This document shows positions 24,863-32,336 of a stretch of 64,000 bases of DNA, piece by piece. Source of the DNA: Betaproteobacteria bacterium (GTDB lineage: Bacteria > Pseudomonadota > Gammaproteobacteria > Burkholderiales > Burkholderiaceae_C); the NCBI GenBank assembly GCA_016868355.1, contig VGHB01000004.1, forward strand, positions 1 to 64,000. Reading direction: 5' to 3'. A model generated the notes under the pieces. It saw only the letters and a program-made list of their open reading frames with translations, searched no databases and had not been told where the DNA came from. How positions within the stretch are numbered: the first letter of the stretch is position 1; each line of letters starts with the position of its first letter. The translations under genes were made by a program, and so were the position numbers.

Positions 24863-25699
24863 TCAAGCCGGGGGCGTTGCGTTCAACACAAAGTCAAACT
24901 CGAGCAAGAAGCTGCCATCGTCCTGCTCAAGCCAATCGCACACCAGCGAAGGGCGTACGCCGAAGACGGCGTCCGATTCCAGGTAATCGCTGTCGGCGCG
25001 AAACACGTGGGTGATCAGGGTTTCGTAGCCAGGCGCCTGAACCATGAAGTGCAGATGCGCCGGCCGCCAGGGGTGGCGCCCGGTGGCTTGCAGCATCTGT
25101 CCCACCGGACCATCATGGGGGATGGCATAGGGCACCGCCACGATTGAGCGGAAGTCAAACCGCCCCTGATCATCGGTTTGCACCACGCCGCGCGCCTGGG
25201 CGCGTCCCAACCCGGGGCGCTGAACATCGTAGAGGCCCTCTTCATCTGACTGCCACACATCGAGCTTGGCGCCTGCCACGGGCTCTCCTTTGAGGCCCAG
25301 GACACGGCCGCGCACCCAACACGGCGTACCCTTTGCGCCCTGTGCGACATCGCCGCCGCGTTCCACATGGGGAGCATCTTCAACATGAAAGGGCCCAAAC
25401 ACGGTGGCTTCGGTGCAGCCTGCGGGCTTGTCCTGGTTTAAGGCCACGGTCAGCATCGACAGCCCCAAGGTGTCGGACAGCAAAATGAATTCCTGCCGCT
25501 TTTCGTCGGTGATGTGGCCGCAGCGGGTGAGAAAGTCGATTCCGGCGAACCATTCGGCTTCGCTGAGCTTCACGTCCTGCGCAAAGGCGTGCAGATGGCG
25601 CACCAAGCTGCCCATAATCTCGCGCAGCCGTTCGTCAGGTGTGTCGGCCAGGCTGGCAAGGACCGATCGGGTGATGTCTTGGGGGTTGAGGGGGCGCAT
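24863..25699 (-). CDS. Intradiol ring-cleavage dioxygenase (hydroxyquinol/catechol 1,2-dioxygenase type)
   Basis: 278 residues from the ATG at 25699. The N-terminal helical dimerisation domain (about residues 1-90, LTRCGHITDEKRQEFILLSD) is of the catechol/hydroxyquinol type. Fe(III) ligands are visible: Tyr in EEGLYDVQRPG, Tyr in AVPYAIPHDGPVG, and two His in RPAHLHFMVQAPG. The enzyme opens an aromatic diol or triol between its hydroxyls in the cytoplasm. No maleylacetate reductase, muconate cycloisomerase or LysR gene is next to it, so the pathway is incomplete here. Its promoter region contains an inverted repeat. Confidence 0.92.
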   Translation of the reverse strand: MRPLNPQDITRSVLASLADTPDERLREIMGSLVRHLHAFAQDVKLSEAEWFAGIDFLTRCGHITDEKRQEFILLSDTLGLSMLTVALNQDKPAGCTEATVFGPFHVEDAPHVERGGDVAQGAKGTPCWVRGRVLGLKGEPVAGAKLDVWQSDEEGLYDVQRPGLGRAQARGVVQTDDQGRFDFRSIVAVPYAIPHDGPVGQMLQATGRHPWRPAHLHFMVQAPGYETLITHVFRADSDYLESDAVFGVRPSLVCDWLEQDDGSFLLEFDFVLNATPPA

Positions 25700-25762
25700 G
25701 GGTGAGGTCCCTTCTCCGATGAAGTGATTTGCCCGGAGTCTGCTTTGTCTCACCTGTTGATA

Positions 25763-25790
25763 TTTGTGGGGCCACTTCTGTGGCCACAAA
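25763..25790. promoter_or_regulatory. Inverted repeat upstream of the intradiol dioxygenase
   Basis: TTTGTGG and CCACAAA arms enclose inner arms GGCCAC and GTGGCC around TTCT. It can act as two overlapping operator palindromes (TGTGGCCACA on the right side) or fold as a hairpin with a 2-nt bulge. It is about 65 bp upstream of the start at 25699. Confidence 0.45.
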
Positions 25791-25861
25791 CTCAGGCCCG
25801 ATATCGCTTCATGCAAACGGGGCCTGGGAACCCCGCCGAGTGATCCTTGCGGCAAGGATGT

Positions 25862-26458
25862 TCAGAGGCCCCCGTTTTGCTGAGCGACCATGCAGTACAG
25901 CATGGCGATCGACAGCAGGGTGTTGATGCGCGAGGTCAGCATCGCGGTACGCCCCGCCTTGGGCTTCTCGTCGGCCGGGCAATCGACCAGGCCAAGCGCC
26001 TTTTGCTGGTTCGGCCAGATGATGCACCAGACGTTGAAGGCCATGATCAGCGCCAGCCACATGCCGATGCCGATGGCGTGCACCCCATTCTGCAGCAGTA
26101 GCGCATTGATCAGGTAGCCGTTCATCCACGCCAGCAGCAAGCCGGTGACCACGGTGCCCAGCGCGCCGTAGCGGAACCAGAACAGCACCTCGGGCGCGAT
26201 GAACTTGCTGATCGCTGCACGATGCTCGGCCGGCTCGATCTTGGGGACGGTTGGGATCTGCACGAAATTAAGGTACCAGAGCAGTCCGATCCACATGATG
26301 CCCGTCAACACATGCAGCCAGCGCATGATGAAGGCGCCCCAGGTGTAATCGAACCTCGGCATGCTGCCGCCAAACAGCCCAGTGGCGACGATGATCGCGA
26401 TCAGCAGGATGAAGCCTGCCAGCAACGTACGCCCTAAGGATTGCAGAATAACGGCCAT
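25862..26458 (-). CDS. Stand-alone PuuD-like membrane protein without cytochrome c domain
   Basis: 198 residues with about five membrane helices. The sequence FIMRWLHVLTGIMWIGLLWYLNFVQIP and ALIMAFNVWCIIWPNQQKAL matches the N-terminal urate hydroxylase domain family, with the conserved helix-borne His and Trp. The CxxCH domain present in PuuD at 7387-8676 is absent, and the protein is less than half as long. GAGAGGA precedes the ATG. It lies between the intradiol dioxygenase and IS remnants. Function is unknown; it could be a haem-binding electron-transfer protein. Confidence 0.8.
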   Translation of the reverse strand: MAVILQSLGRTLLAGFILLIAIIVATGLFGGSMPRFDYTWGAFIMRWLHVLTGIMWIGLLWYLNFVQIPTVPKIEPAEHRAAISKFIAPEVLFWFRYGALGTVVTGLLLAWMNGYLINALLLQNGVHAIGIGMWLALIMAFNVWCIIWPNQQKALGLVDCPADEKPKAGRTAMLTSRINTLLSIAMLYCMVAQQNGGL

Positions 26459-26493
26459 AGCTTGGTCCTCTCTGTGGTTCTTGCGTGGCTTAG

Positions 26494-26631
26494 AAAATCA
26501 CGGTTAACCACTATCATAACGGCAAGTCCCGCGTTCAGTGGCTCGCTGGCGAGTTGTTCTACAGCTTGTGCGAAGCGCGGGTACTCATTGAGCAATGGCG
26601 CATTCACTTCAATACACTGCGTCCGCACTAA
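26494..26631 (+). pseudogene. IS3-family transposase (OrfB) C-terminal remnant
   Basis: A 45-codon frame between two stops reads ...GELFYSLCEARVLIEQWRIHFNTLRPH and then a stop. This is the end of the rve integrase domain of IS3-family OrfB, where Y-S-L-x-E-A-x-V-L-I-E-x-W-R and N-T-x-R-P-H are hallmark strings. The N-terminal side has decayed and no start codon remains. Confidence 0.7.
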
Positions 26632-26643
26632 TCGATTGGAAAA

Positions 26644-26898
26644 AAGCCACCAGCGCTAGCCACCTGGCCATGCAAGAGCAAGGCGCTGTATAAGCGGCGA
26701 GCGGCCACGGCCAAATGCTTCAACGCGCAGGCGCGCAAGCACGGCATGCAAGGTGTGCTGGTACGGGGCCTGCAAAAGCTTGGATGCGTGGCACTGCTGT
26801 TCGCGCTGGCGCACAACCTGATGCGCACGCTGGCACTGGCGCCACCATTGTTGGCTCTGGGCACAACTCCGTCTGCAGCACGGGACGGTGCGGCATGA
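26644..26898 (+). pseudogene. IS1182/IS5-type transposase C-terminal remnant
   Basis: The frame reads ALYKRRAATAKCFNAQARKHG and then VRGLQKLGCVALLFALAHNLMR before a TGA. This matches the C terminus of DDE transposases of the IS1182 group (Y-K-x-R-A-x-T-A-E-x-x-N-A-Q-A-R, catalytic Glu replaced by Lys, and ALAHNLxR). The catalytic Asp part is missing. It directly follows the IS3 remnant. Confidence 0.75.
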
Positions 26899-27053
26899 AG
26901 ACCGAAAAGCCCAGGGTAGACCCGCAAATCCGACCCTTGCTCGTGCCAGACGCCTCGCCGAGCGCACCGCTGGCGCCTGCGGCCTCGTCAACCGCTTCGC
27001 TGGACGAGGCCGCACCTTCGGTTAGCGCGAAGCAAATGCTTCACGGGCTCTGA
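26895..27053 (+). CDS. Small hypothetical open frame
   Basis: A 52-residue frame whose ATG overlaps the stop of the transposase remnant (ATGA). It starts MKTEKPRVDPQIRPLLVPDA and continues Ser/Pro/Ala-rich. No domain, signal peptide or RBS is evident. It may be chance. Confidence 0.2.
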   Translation: MKTEKPRVDPQIRPLLVPDASPSAPLAPAASSTASLDEAAPSVSAKQMLHGL

Positions 27054-27075
27054 GCCCTCGCCAAGGGCGGCGCGC

Positions 27076-28440
27076 TCAGGCCGGCACCGAAGGCAGGCCG
27101 GACAGGGCCATGGCGAGCTCTGCCTCGTCGTACTGCTGGTCCAGCAGCTTGCCCGCCGTGTAGTTGCTGTAGGCCGTCATGTCGAAGTGGCCGTGGCCAC
27201 ACAGATTGAACAGGATGGTCTGAGGCCGGTCCTCGGCCTTGCAACGCAGCGCCTCGACGATGGCTCCCTTGACTGCGTGGTTGGCTTCCGGCGCGGGCAC
27301 GATGCCCTCGGCCCGCGCGAACATCACCCCGGCCTCGAAACACGCGTTCTGCTGATATGCCGTCGCCTCGATCAGACCCAGTTCCTTCAGGTGCGACACC
27401 AGCGGCGCCATGCCGTGGTAGCGCAGCCCGCCAGCGTGGAAGCCGGGCGGCGTGAAGGTGCTGCCCAGCGTGTGCATCTTGGTCAGCGGCGTCAGGTGCG
27501 CCGTGTCGCCGAAGTCATAGGCGTATTTCCCGCGCGTGAGGCTGGGGCAGGCCGCAGGCTCCACCGCAACGATGCGCCGCCGTCGGCCTCCGCGCAGTTG
27601 CATGCCCAGAAAGGGCAGGACAATGCCCGAGAAGTTGCTGCCGCCTCCCGTGCAGCCGATGATCACATCCGGATCGTCGCCCGCCATCTCCATCTGGGCG
27701 ATGGCCTCCTGGCCGACGATGGTCTGGTGCAGCAGCACATGATTGAGCACCGATCCCAGGGCGTACTTGGTGTCGTCATGTGTCGCGGCAACCTCCACCG
27801 CCTCACTGATGGCGATGCCCAAGGACCCCGGGTGGTCGGGATCGCGGGCCAGGATGGCACGACCGGAGTTGGTCAGGTTGGAGGGGCTGGCCACGCACCG
27901 GGCCCCGTAGGTCTCCATCAGGGCCCTTCGGTAGGGCTTCTGGTCATAGCTCACGCGCACCTGGAACACCTGGACATCGATGCCGAACAGGGATCCGGCG
28001 AAGGCCAGTGAAGAGCCCCACTGCCCGGCCCCGGTTTCCGTGGTGAGCTTCTTGACCCCGGCCTGGGCGTTGTACCAGGCTTGCGGCACGGCCGTATTGG
28101 GCTTGTGGGAGCCGGCGGGGGACACGCCTTCGTACTTGTAGTAAATCTTCGCGGGCGTGCCAAGCATCTTCTCCAGACGGCGCGCCCGGATGAGGGGGCT
28201 GGGCCGCCACAGTTTGAACACCTCGCGCACGGGTTCCGGGATGGGAATCTCGCGCTGCGTGGAGACTTCCTGGAGGATCAACTCCATCGGAAACAGGGGC
28301 TCCAGGTCAGCCGGACCTATCGGCTGAAGCGTGCCCGGGTGCAGCACAGCGGGCAGGGGCTGCGGCAGATCGGCTGCAATGTTGTACCAGTGAGTGGGCA
28401 TCCTGCCTTCGTCGAGCAGGAACTTGGTTTGCTGCGTCAT
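27076..28440 (-). CDS. TrpB2-type tryptophan synthase beta-like PLP enzyme
   Basis: 454 residues, longer than ordinary TrpB (about 400), with the N-terminal extension typical of TrpB2 (WYNIAADLPQPLPAVLHPGT). The PLP Lys is in YKYEGVSPAGSHKPNTA, the glycine-rich phosphate loop in IGCTGGGSNFSG, and the catalytic Glu region in TTETGAGQWGSSLA. TrpB2 enzymes join indole and serine but often work without TrpA. No trpA or other trp gene is near, and insertion-sequence remnants lie on both sides, so the gene probably arrived with or was moved by mobile elements. GAAAGG precedes the ATG. Confidence 0.92.
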   Translation of the reverse strand: MTQQTKFLLDEGRMPTHWYNIAADLPQPLPAVLHPGTLQPIGPADLEPLFPMELILQEVSTQREIPIPEPVREVFKLWRPSPLIRARRLEKMLGTPAKIYYKYEGVSPAGSHKPNTAVPQAWYNAQAGVKKLTTETGAGQWGSSLAFAGSLFGIDVQVFQVRVSYDQKPYRRALMETYGARCVASPSNLTNSGRAILARDPDHPGSLGIAISEAVEVAATHDDTKYALGSVLNHVLLHQTIVGQEAIAQMEMAGDDPDVIIGCTGGGSNFSGIVLPFLGMQLRGGRRRRIVAVEPAACPSLTRGKYAYDFGDTAHLTPLTKMHTLGSTFTPPGFHAGGLRYHGMAPLVSHLKELGLIEATAYQQNACFEAGVMFARAEGIVPAPEANHAVKGAIVEALRCKAEDRPQTILFNLCGHGHFDMTAYSNYTAGKLLDQQYDEAELAMALSGLPSVPA

Positions 28441-28591
28441 CGGGTGTACCTTTCTCCTTTGGAGGGATCCTTGAATGCTAGAGGTTCACAGGCCGACCGG
28501 GCAGCCCTGGTTTGCCCGTATGTGCGGGGCACCGGCCCTGCTGGCAATGCCGGCCGCAAAACCCCCAACGCCCACGGCGATGGCCTGAGCG

Positions 28592-28819
28592 GTGGAATTG
28601 CCCATTAGCTTGCAGACCGAGTACAAGCTGGTCTTCGCTGACGTTTGCGCTTTCGACACCGACATGCAGCACTGCCCGAACTGCGGCGCCGGGGAGTTGA
28701 AGATCATCGCGGCCATTCTGAAGCGGCTGGTGATCGACACGATTTTGAGCCATCTCGGATTGGATGCACAACCGCCGCGGGTCTGGGTGGGTGAGACGGG
28801 TGAGGCCTGGGTGCTCTGA
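28592..28819 (+). pseudogene. IS91-family transposase C-terminal remnant
   Basis: The frame reads KLVFADVCAFDTDMQHCPNCG and then LKIIAAILKRLVIDTILSHLGL before a stop. The H-C-P-x-C-G-x-x-L-K-I-I-A-A-I string and the following I-L-x-H-L-G-L are the C-terminal signature of IS91-type transposases. The Tyr catalytic part is missing. It is upstream of the TrpB2-like gene on the other strand. Confidence 0.75.
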
Positions 28820-29154
28820 GCACCGATCTGGTGTAGCGCAGCTGTCCCGGTGCTGCCGAGCTTGGTGAGGTCAAGCTCAGCGTCATGTTGCTGACACGTG
28901 TCTGCCGAGAACCAAAAGTGAAGCTGAGCGAGGTCATAAGCCACGCCGGGATGTGACCCGCATGTGGCCCAGGTGGTCTCGGCTTCGCTATTCAGGCACC
29001 CCTTCACCGGACTCCGGTAGCAGGCCACCGGCATAAAGAAAGGGGAAAAACGCTGAGCGAGGGCGCCTCAGAGAGCCATTCGAGCCGCTGCGGAAGGGGC
29101 AAGTTCGATAGACCGCCCGCTGGCCATTGGCTAGCTGACCGGCCAACACGATGG
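28820..29154. other. Non-coding stretch between IS91 remnant and tRNA-Asn
   Basis: No gene is seen. A short plus-strand frame from 28884 (MLLTRVCREPKVKLSEV...) contains a TGCCGAGAACCAAAAGTG string that resembles ends of IS21-type elements, so more decayed mobile DNA is possible. Low confidence. Confidence 0.3.
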
Positions 29155-29194
29155 GGAAAAGAAGAAGGGCCTAGGTGCCGAAGCATCTAAGCCC
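29155..29194 (-). terminator. Intrinsic terminator after tRNA-Asn
   Basis: A 12-bp stem (GGGCTTAGATGC with GCACCTAGGCCC, one A-C mismatch and one G-T pair) closes a TTCG tetraloop and is followed by TTCTTCTTTT on the minus strand. It lies about 20 nt past the tRNA CCA. Confidence 0.85.
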
Positions 29195-29214
29195 TTGGCC
29201 CGCTTACGCTATTG

Positions 29215-29290
29215 TGGCTCCCCGACCTGGGCTCGAACCAGGGACCTACGGATTAACAGTCCGGCGCTCTACCGACTGAGCTATCGGGGA
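29215..29290 (-). tRNA. tRNA-Asn (anticodon GTT)
   Basis: 76 nt including an encoded CCA. The acceptor stem TCCCCGA pairs with TCGGGGA, the D arm is AGCTCAGTCGGTAGAGC, the anticodon loop reads CTGTTAA with anticodon GTT, and the T arm is TGGTTCGAGCCCA. It lies 32 bp after the TonB receptor gene on the same strand. Its 3' end faces the IS-remnant region, a common integration-site arrangement. Confidence 0.97.
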
Positions 29291-29322
29291 CTGGAACCAA
29301 GCTTCAAAGTGTATCGTGTTTT

Positions 29323-31491
29323 TTATAGGCGCATCGTCACGCCGGCACGCAGCGTTCGAACAGCACCCGGATACAGGTAGGCATGCCCGAACTGGTAGGG
29401 CGCCTCACGCCAGTAGCGGCGGCCGCTCAGGTTGTCCACCCCCAGCAACCACTGCGCGCGTGAGCTGGGTGTCCCCCAGGTCAACACCGCGTCGGCCCGC
29501 GTCCACGCCGGCAGTTGCAGGCTGTTGTCCGGCAATATTTGCCGCTTGCCTTCATGGCTGATCACGCCGTGCACCGCCAAACCCGGCACGGCCGCAGGCG
29601 TCCACCGCGCGCGCGCGCGCAGCACCTGTTCGGGCACATTCGTGGGTGCCTTGCCGTTGAGCTCAGGCTGCACCGAGCTGCCGCGCCGCAGTGCATCTAA
29701 CACCGTGGCCTGCACACCCAAGAGCCACGGCGAACTGGCCCACTGCACACCCACCTCCACGCCTTGGTGCCGCACATCGCCATCGCTGCGCCCAGTGCAG
29801 GGCGAAAGCCCCAGATTCGCACATGCGTCAAGGTTGCTTGTGGGCCGCGTGATGCGCAACAGCGTGGCCTGCCACTGCATGCCATGCCCATTCAGCGCAC
29901 CAGCAGGCCCTCCGCGTACGCCCACTTCCTCCTGCACCGATTTCAATACCGGCAGCACCTGGCCAGCATTGGTGTACTGGCTAGGCCGATTCGGTACCAC
30001 CTGTGATTCAGCACCTTCGCCGCGGCTGGCAAAGGCCATCAGTGCAGGCGCGATCTGCGCGCTCAGTGCCACCCACGGTGTGGTCAGGCCATCTTCATAC
30101 GAAGTGGCCCGGCTGCCATTGGTGCGCACGCTGCGCCGCCCAAAAGTGGTGTGCCGTAACCCCAGCCAGGCGGTGAGCTGCGCGTTCAGCTGCACGCGGT
30201 CCTGAACGAAGAATTCGCGTGAGCGCTCTCGCCGGTTGGTGTTGGGGTCATACGGTGTGCCGTCAGCCGGCAACACCGCGGTGCCTTTTACATTACCCAC
30301 GCCCACCAGGTTGTAGGCCTGGGGCTGCAGGTCGATGCCTTGGCTCGACTGCACCACACCCAGGCGCAGGTCGTGCTTCAAGCGGCCCGTCACGGCGCGG
30401 CCCATCGCCTCGGCCTGAACCGCATCAAAGCGGCGGTGCTCATTTTCGCTGCGGAAATCCCACACGCTGAAGGTGCCGTCGGAAGCGAAGCGGTCGCAGG
30501 GGTTGCAGTCGTAGGTTACCGGGTCGAAGCGGCCATAGGCGAAGGCTACGCGGTCGTCGGTGCGCAGGCGTTGCGTACCGGCCTGCACCACGCCGCGCCA
30601 GCTCCCCCAAAGCTGGTGAGTGAGGCGCAGGCTGCCGGTGCGGCCTTCGAACATGGTGGGCAGGCTCCAGGGCTGGTTATTGAGGTTCAGGCGCGGGTCG
30701 GTCACTGCGGGCAGCCGATCGCCCAAGAGGCTGAAGGCCTGTTGGGTAGGCTGCTCGCGGCGGCTGAATTCGCCTTCCACTTCCAGCAGCGCCAGGTTGC
30801 CAAAGCGCCACTCGCCAGCGGCGGCGAAGAGGCTGCGCTTGCCATCGGCGTTGCGAAGCTCTGGGCGCAGTTGTTCATGCGCAGCGTTCAAGCGCCAGCC
30901 GAAGTCACCGCCTTCGCCTGCGCGCCCACCCAGGTCGGCTGTGGCCAACACCGTATTGCGGCCGCTGAATTGCAAGCGGAGTTCCGCATGCTCGCGCGCC
31001 AGGGGGCGCTTGACCACATAGTTCACCAAGCCACCCGGTGCGCTGGTGCCTGCCTGCAAGCCGCTGGTGCCTTTGAGGATGTCCACCGCGGCCTTGTTTT
31101 CAAGCGCAATGGCCGTGTCCCCGCTGATGGGCAAGCCGTCGCGGCGGACGTTATAGCGGTTGTCGATCACAAAGCCGCGCACGGTCAAGTAGTCGATGTA
31201 GCCCGCCGCGTTGTAGGCGTCTGAAACCGAACTGTCGAAGCCCACCAGATCGGCCAAGCGGGTGGCACCGGTCAAGGCCAAGTCTGCCGCATTGATGCGG
31301 TTGACTGCGACGGGAGTGTCGCGGGCAGCGCTGTCCCATCCGCTGAGCGGCGCCAGCGTGCTCGCGCGGCCGGTCACCGTGACGCGCGCATTGGATTCGA
31401 CGCTGCTCGTTTGCGCCAGTGCCAGCGTTGGCGCAGCGCTGCAAGCCAGGGCTGCTGCCCAGGCCAATTGATGTCGAAGAAGATATGCCAT
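29323..31491 (-). CDS. TonB-dependent outer-membrane receptor, probably for thiamine
   Basis: 722 residues with a signal peptide ending in ALAQ (about residue 27). The plug domain (about residues 50-165) has VAVNRINAADLALTG, YLTVRGFVIDN and DILKGTSGLQAGTSAPGGLVNYV, as in receptors labelled siderophore type. The beta barrel fills the rest and ends with LRAGVTMRL, whose terminal Leu is atypical for the usual final Phe. A CNPCDR Cys pair sits in an extracellular loop. By fold alone it would be called a siderophore receptor, but a TPP riboswitch lies in its leader, so the ligand is probably thiamine or a precursor. TonB energises uptake. No thiamine permease genes are next to it. Confidence 0.88.
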   Translation of the reverse strand: MAYLLRHQLAWAAALACSAAPTLALAQTSSVESNARVTVTGRASTLAPLSGWDSAARDTPVAVNRINAADLALTGATRLADLVGFDSSVSDAYNAAGYIDYLTVRGFVIDNRYNVRRDGLPISGDTAIALENKAAVDILKGTSGLQAGTSAPGGLVNYVVKRPLAREHAELRLQFSGRNTVLATADLGGRAGEGGDFGWRLNAAHEQLRPELRNADGKRSLFAAAGEWRFGNLALLEVEGEFSRREQPTQQAFSLLGDRLPAVTDPRLNLNNQPWSLPTMFEGRTGSLRLTHQLWGSWRGVVQAGTQRLRTDDRVAFAYGRFDPVTYDCNPCDRFASDGTFSVWDFRSENEHRRFDAVQAEAMGRAVTGRLKHDLRLGVVQSSQGIDLQPQAYNLVGVGNVKGTAVLPADGTPYDPNTNRRERSREFFVQDRVQLNAQLTAWLGLRHTTFGRRSVRTNGSRATSYEDGLTTPWVALSAQIAPALMAFASRGEGAESQVVPNRPSQYTNAGQVLPVLKSVQEEVGVRGGPAGALNGHGMQWQATLLRITRPTSNLDACANLGLSPCTGRSDGDVRHQGVEVGVQWASSPWLLGVQATVLDALRRGSSVQPELNGKAPTNVPEQVLRARARWTPAAVPGLAVHGVISHEGKRQILPDNSLQLPAWTRADAVLTWGTPSSRAQWLLGVDNLSGRRYWREAPYQFGHAYLYPGAVRTLRAGVTMRL

Positions 31492-31575
31492 GCCGTGCTT
31501 TCAGTACGAGATGGCAGGGCGACGCGCCTTTGGCTTTCAGTCGCCCATCATGGTGATGGGCGGCCCGTTGCCGAG

Positions 31576-31680
31576 CTCGCTTCCCTGCGCGAGGATGACC
31601 TCATGCGGCACCGTTTGCCGCACCCCCAATGGGGACAGGTTCATAGGGTGTGTTCTCAGCCCCTAACGGGGCACCCCTAG
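31576..31680 (-). promoter_or_regulatory. TPP riboswitch (THI element)
   Basis: On the minus strand the leader of the TonB receptor reads TAGGGGTGCC, GGGGCTGAGAAC, ACCCTATGAACCTG, then a variable GGTGCGGCAAACGGTGCCGC stem and GCGCAGGGAAGCGAG. CTGAGA, ACCC-x-x-TGAACCTG and the closing CAGGGAAG are the conserved THI-box blocks that bind the pyrimidine and pyrophosphate of TPP. About 85 nt separate it from the start codon, with room for an expression platform that sequesters the start region (a CCATCACCATGATGG inverted repeat lies there). Confidence 0.88.
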
Positions 31681-31730
31681 CGTCTGCCTGAAACACTGCT
31701 TTTCAGACATTGAGAAAGAGTATAGGGGCG

Positions 31731-31758
31731 AAAAAAGGACCTGCATCGGCAGGTCCTT
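31731..31758 (-). terminator. Intrinsic terminator of the ferredoxin gene
   Basis: GGACCTGC-CGAT-GCAGGTCC forms a perfect 8-bp stem with a 4-nt loop followed by TTTTTTCG on the minus strand, about 35 bp past the fdxA stop. It insulates the riboswitch transcript downstream. Confidence 0.93.
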
Positions 31759-31792
31759 ATGAAGCGGCAGGGCTCTAGGCCGCGTGCGGCAC

Positions 31793-32116
31793 TCAGCGCT
31801 TCAATTCGCCCAGCTTGCCCGTCTTGTCCTTCCAATCGTCGGCGTCGGCCAGGGGAGCCCTGCGCTTGGTGATGCTGGGCCACTTCTTGGCCAGCTCTGC
31901 ATTCAGCGCGATGAAGTTCTGCTGATCAGCCGGCACATCCTCCTCCGGCACGATGGCGTTCACCGGGCATTCGGGAATGCATACCGCACAGTCGATGCAC
32001 TCGTCCGGGTCGATGGTGAGGAAGTTGGGGCCTTCTCGAAAGCAATCCACCGGGCACACATCCACGCAATCGGTGTATTTGCATCGAATGCAGGATTCCA
32101 GGACAACGTGGGTCAT
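31793..32116 (-). CDS. fdxA: 7Fe-8S ferredoxin FdxA
   Basis: 107 residues from the ATG at 32116, the usual family length. The first cluster motif [18 protein letters not shown] has the altered Cys spacing of a 3Fe-4S plus 4Fe-4S ferredoxin, and [16 protein letters not shown] is the second. The C-terminal half ([18 protein letters not shown]) is the conserved tail of the betaproteobacterial type. It carries electrons in the cytoplasm. It is divergent from the patatin lipoprotein gene. Confidence 0.97.
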   Translation of the reverse strand: MTHVVLESCIRCKYTDCVDVCPVDCFREGPNFLTIDPDECIDCAVCIPECPVNAIVPEEDVPADQQNFIALNAELAKKWPSITKRRAPLADADDWKDKTGKLGELKR

Positions 32117-32336
32117 ATCAGGTCCAAAAAACAGCAGTTGGTTGGGGGCTTGCACGCAAGCGATTTCTCATATTCTAGGCAAGCTTGGATACTGGTGGCA
32201 GGTCCAGGGCCTGATGCTCGGCATTCACGGGGCAGTCACTGGAGTCGAGGTCGCCGCGTCATGTCGCCGCGTATGCTAGCGATCCTGCAAATACTTGTGA
32301 ACCACGTTTGATTTCTTTTTAATCGCTTCTGGTTTT

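Noticed and set aside
28486-29034. A 182-codon minus-strand frame across the IS91 remnant
   Set aside because: The plus strand has a recognisable transposase C terminus; the minus frame has none.
29323-31491. Siderophore receptor as the functional label
   Set aside because: The fold fits, but the leader has a TPP riboswitch and no iron-related gene or Fur-like site was noticed.
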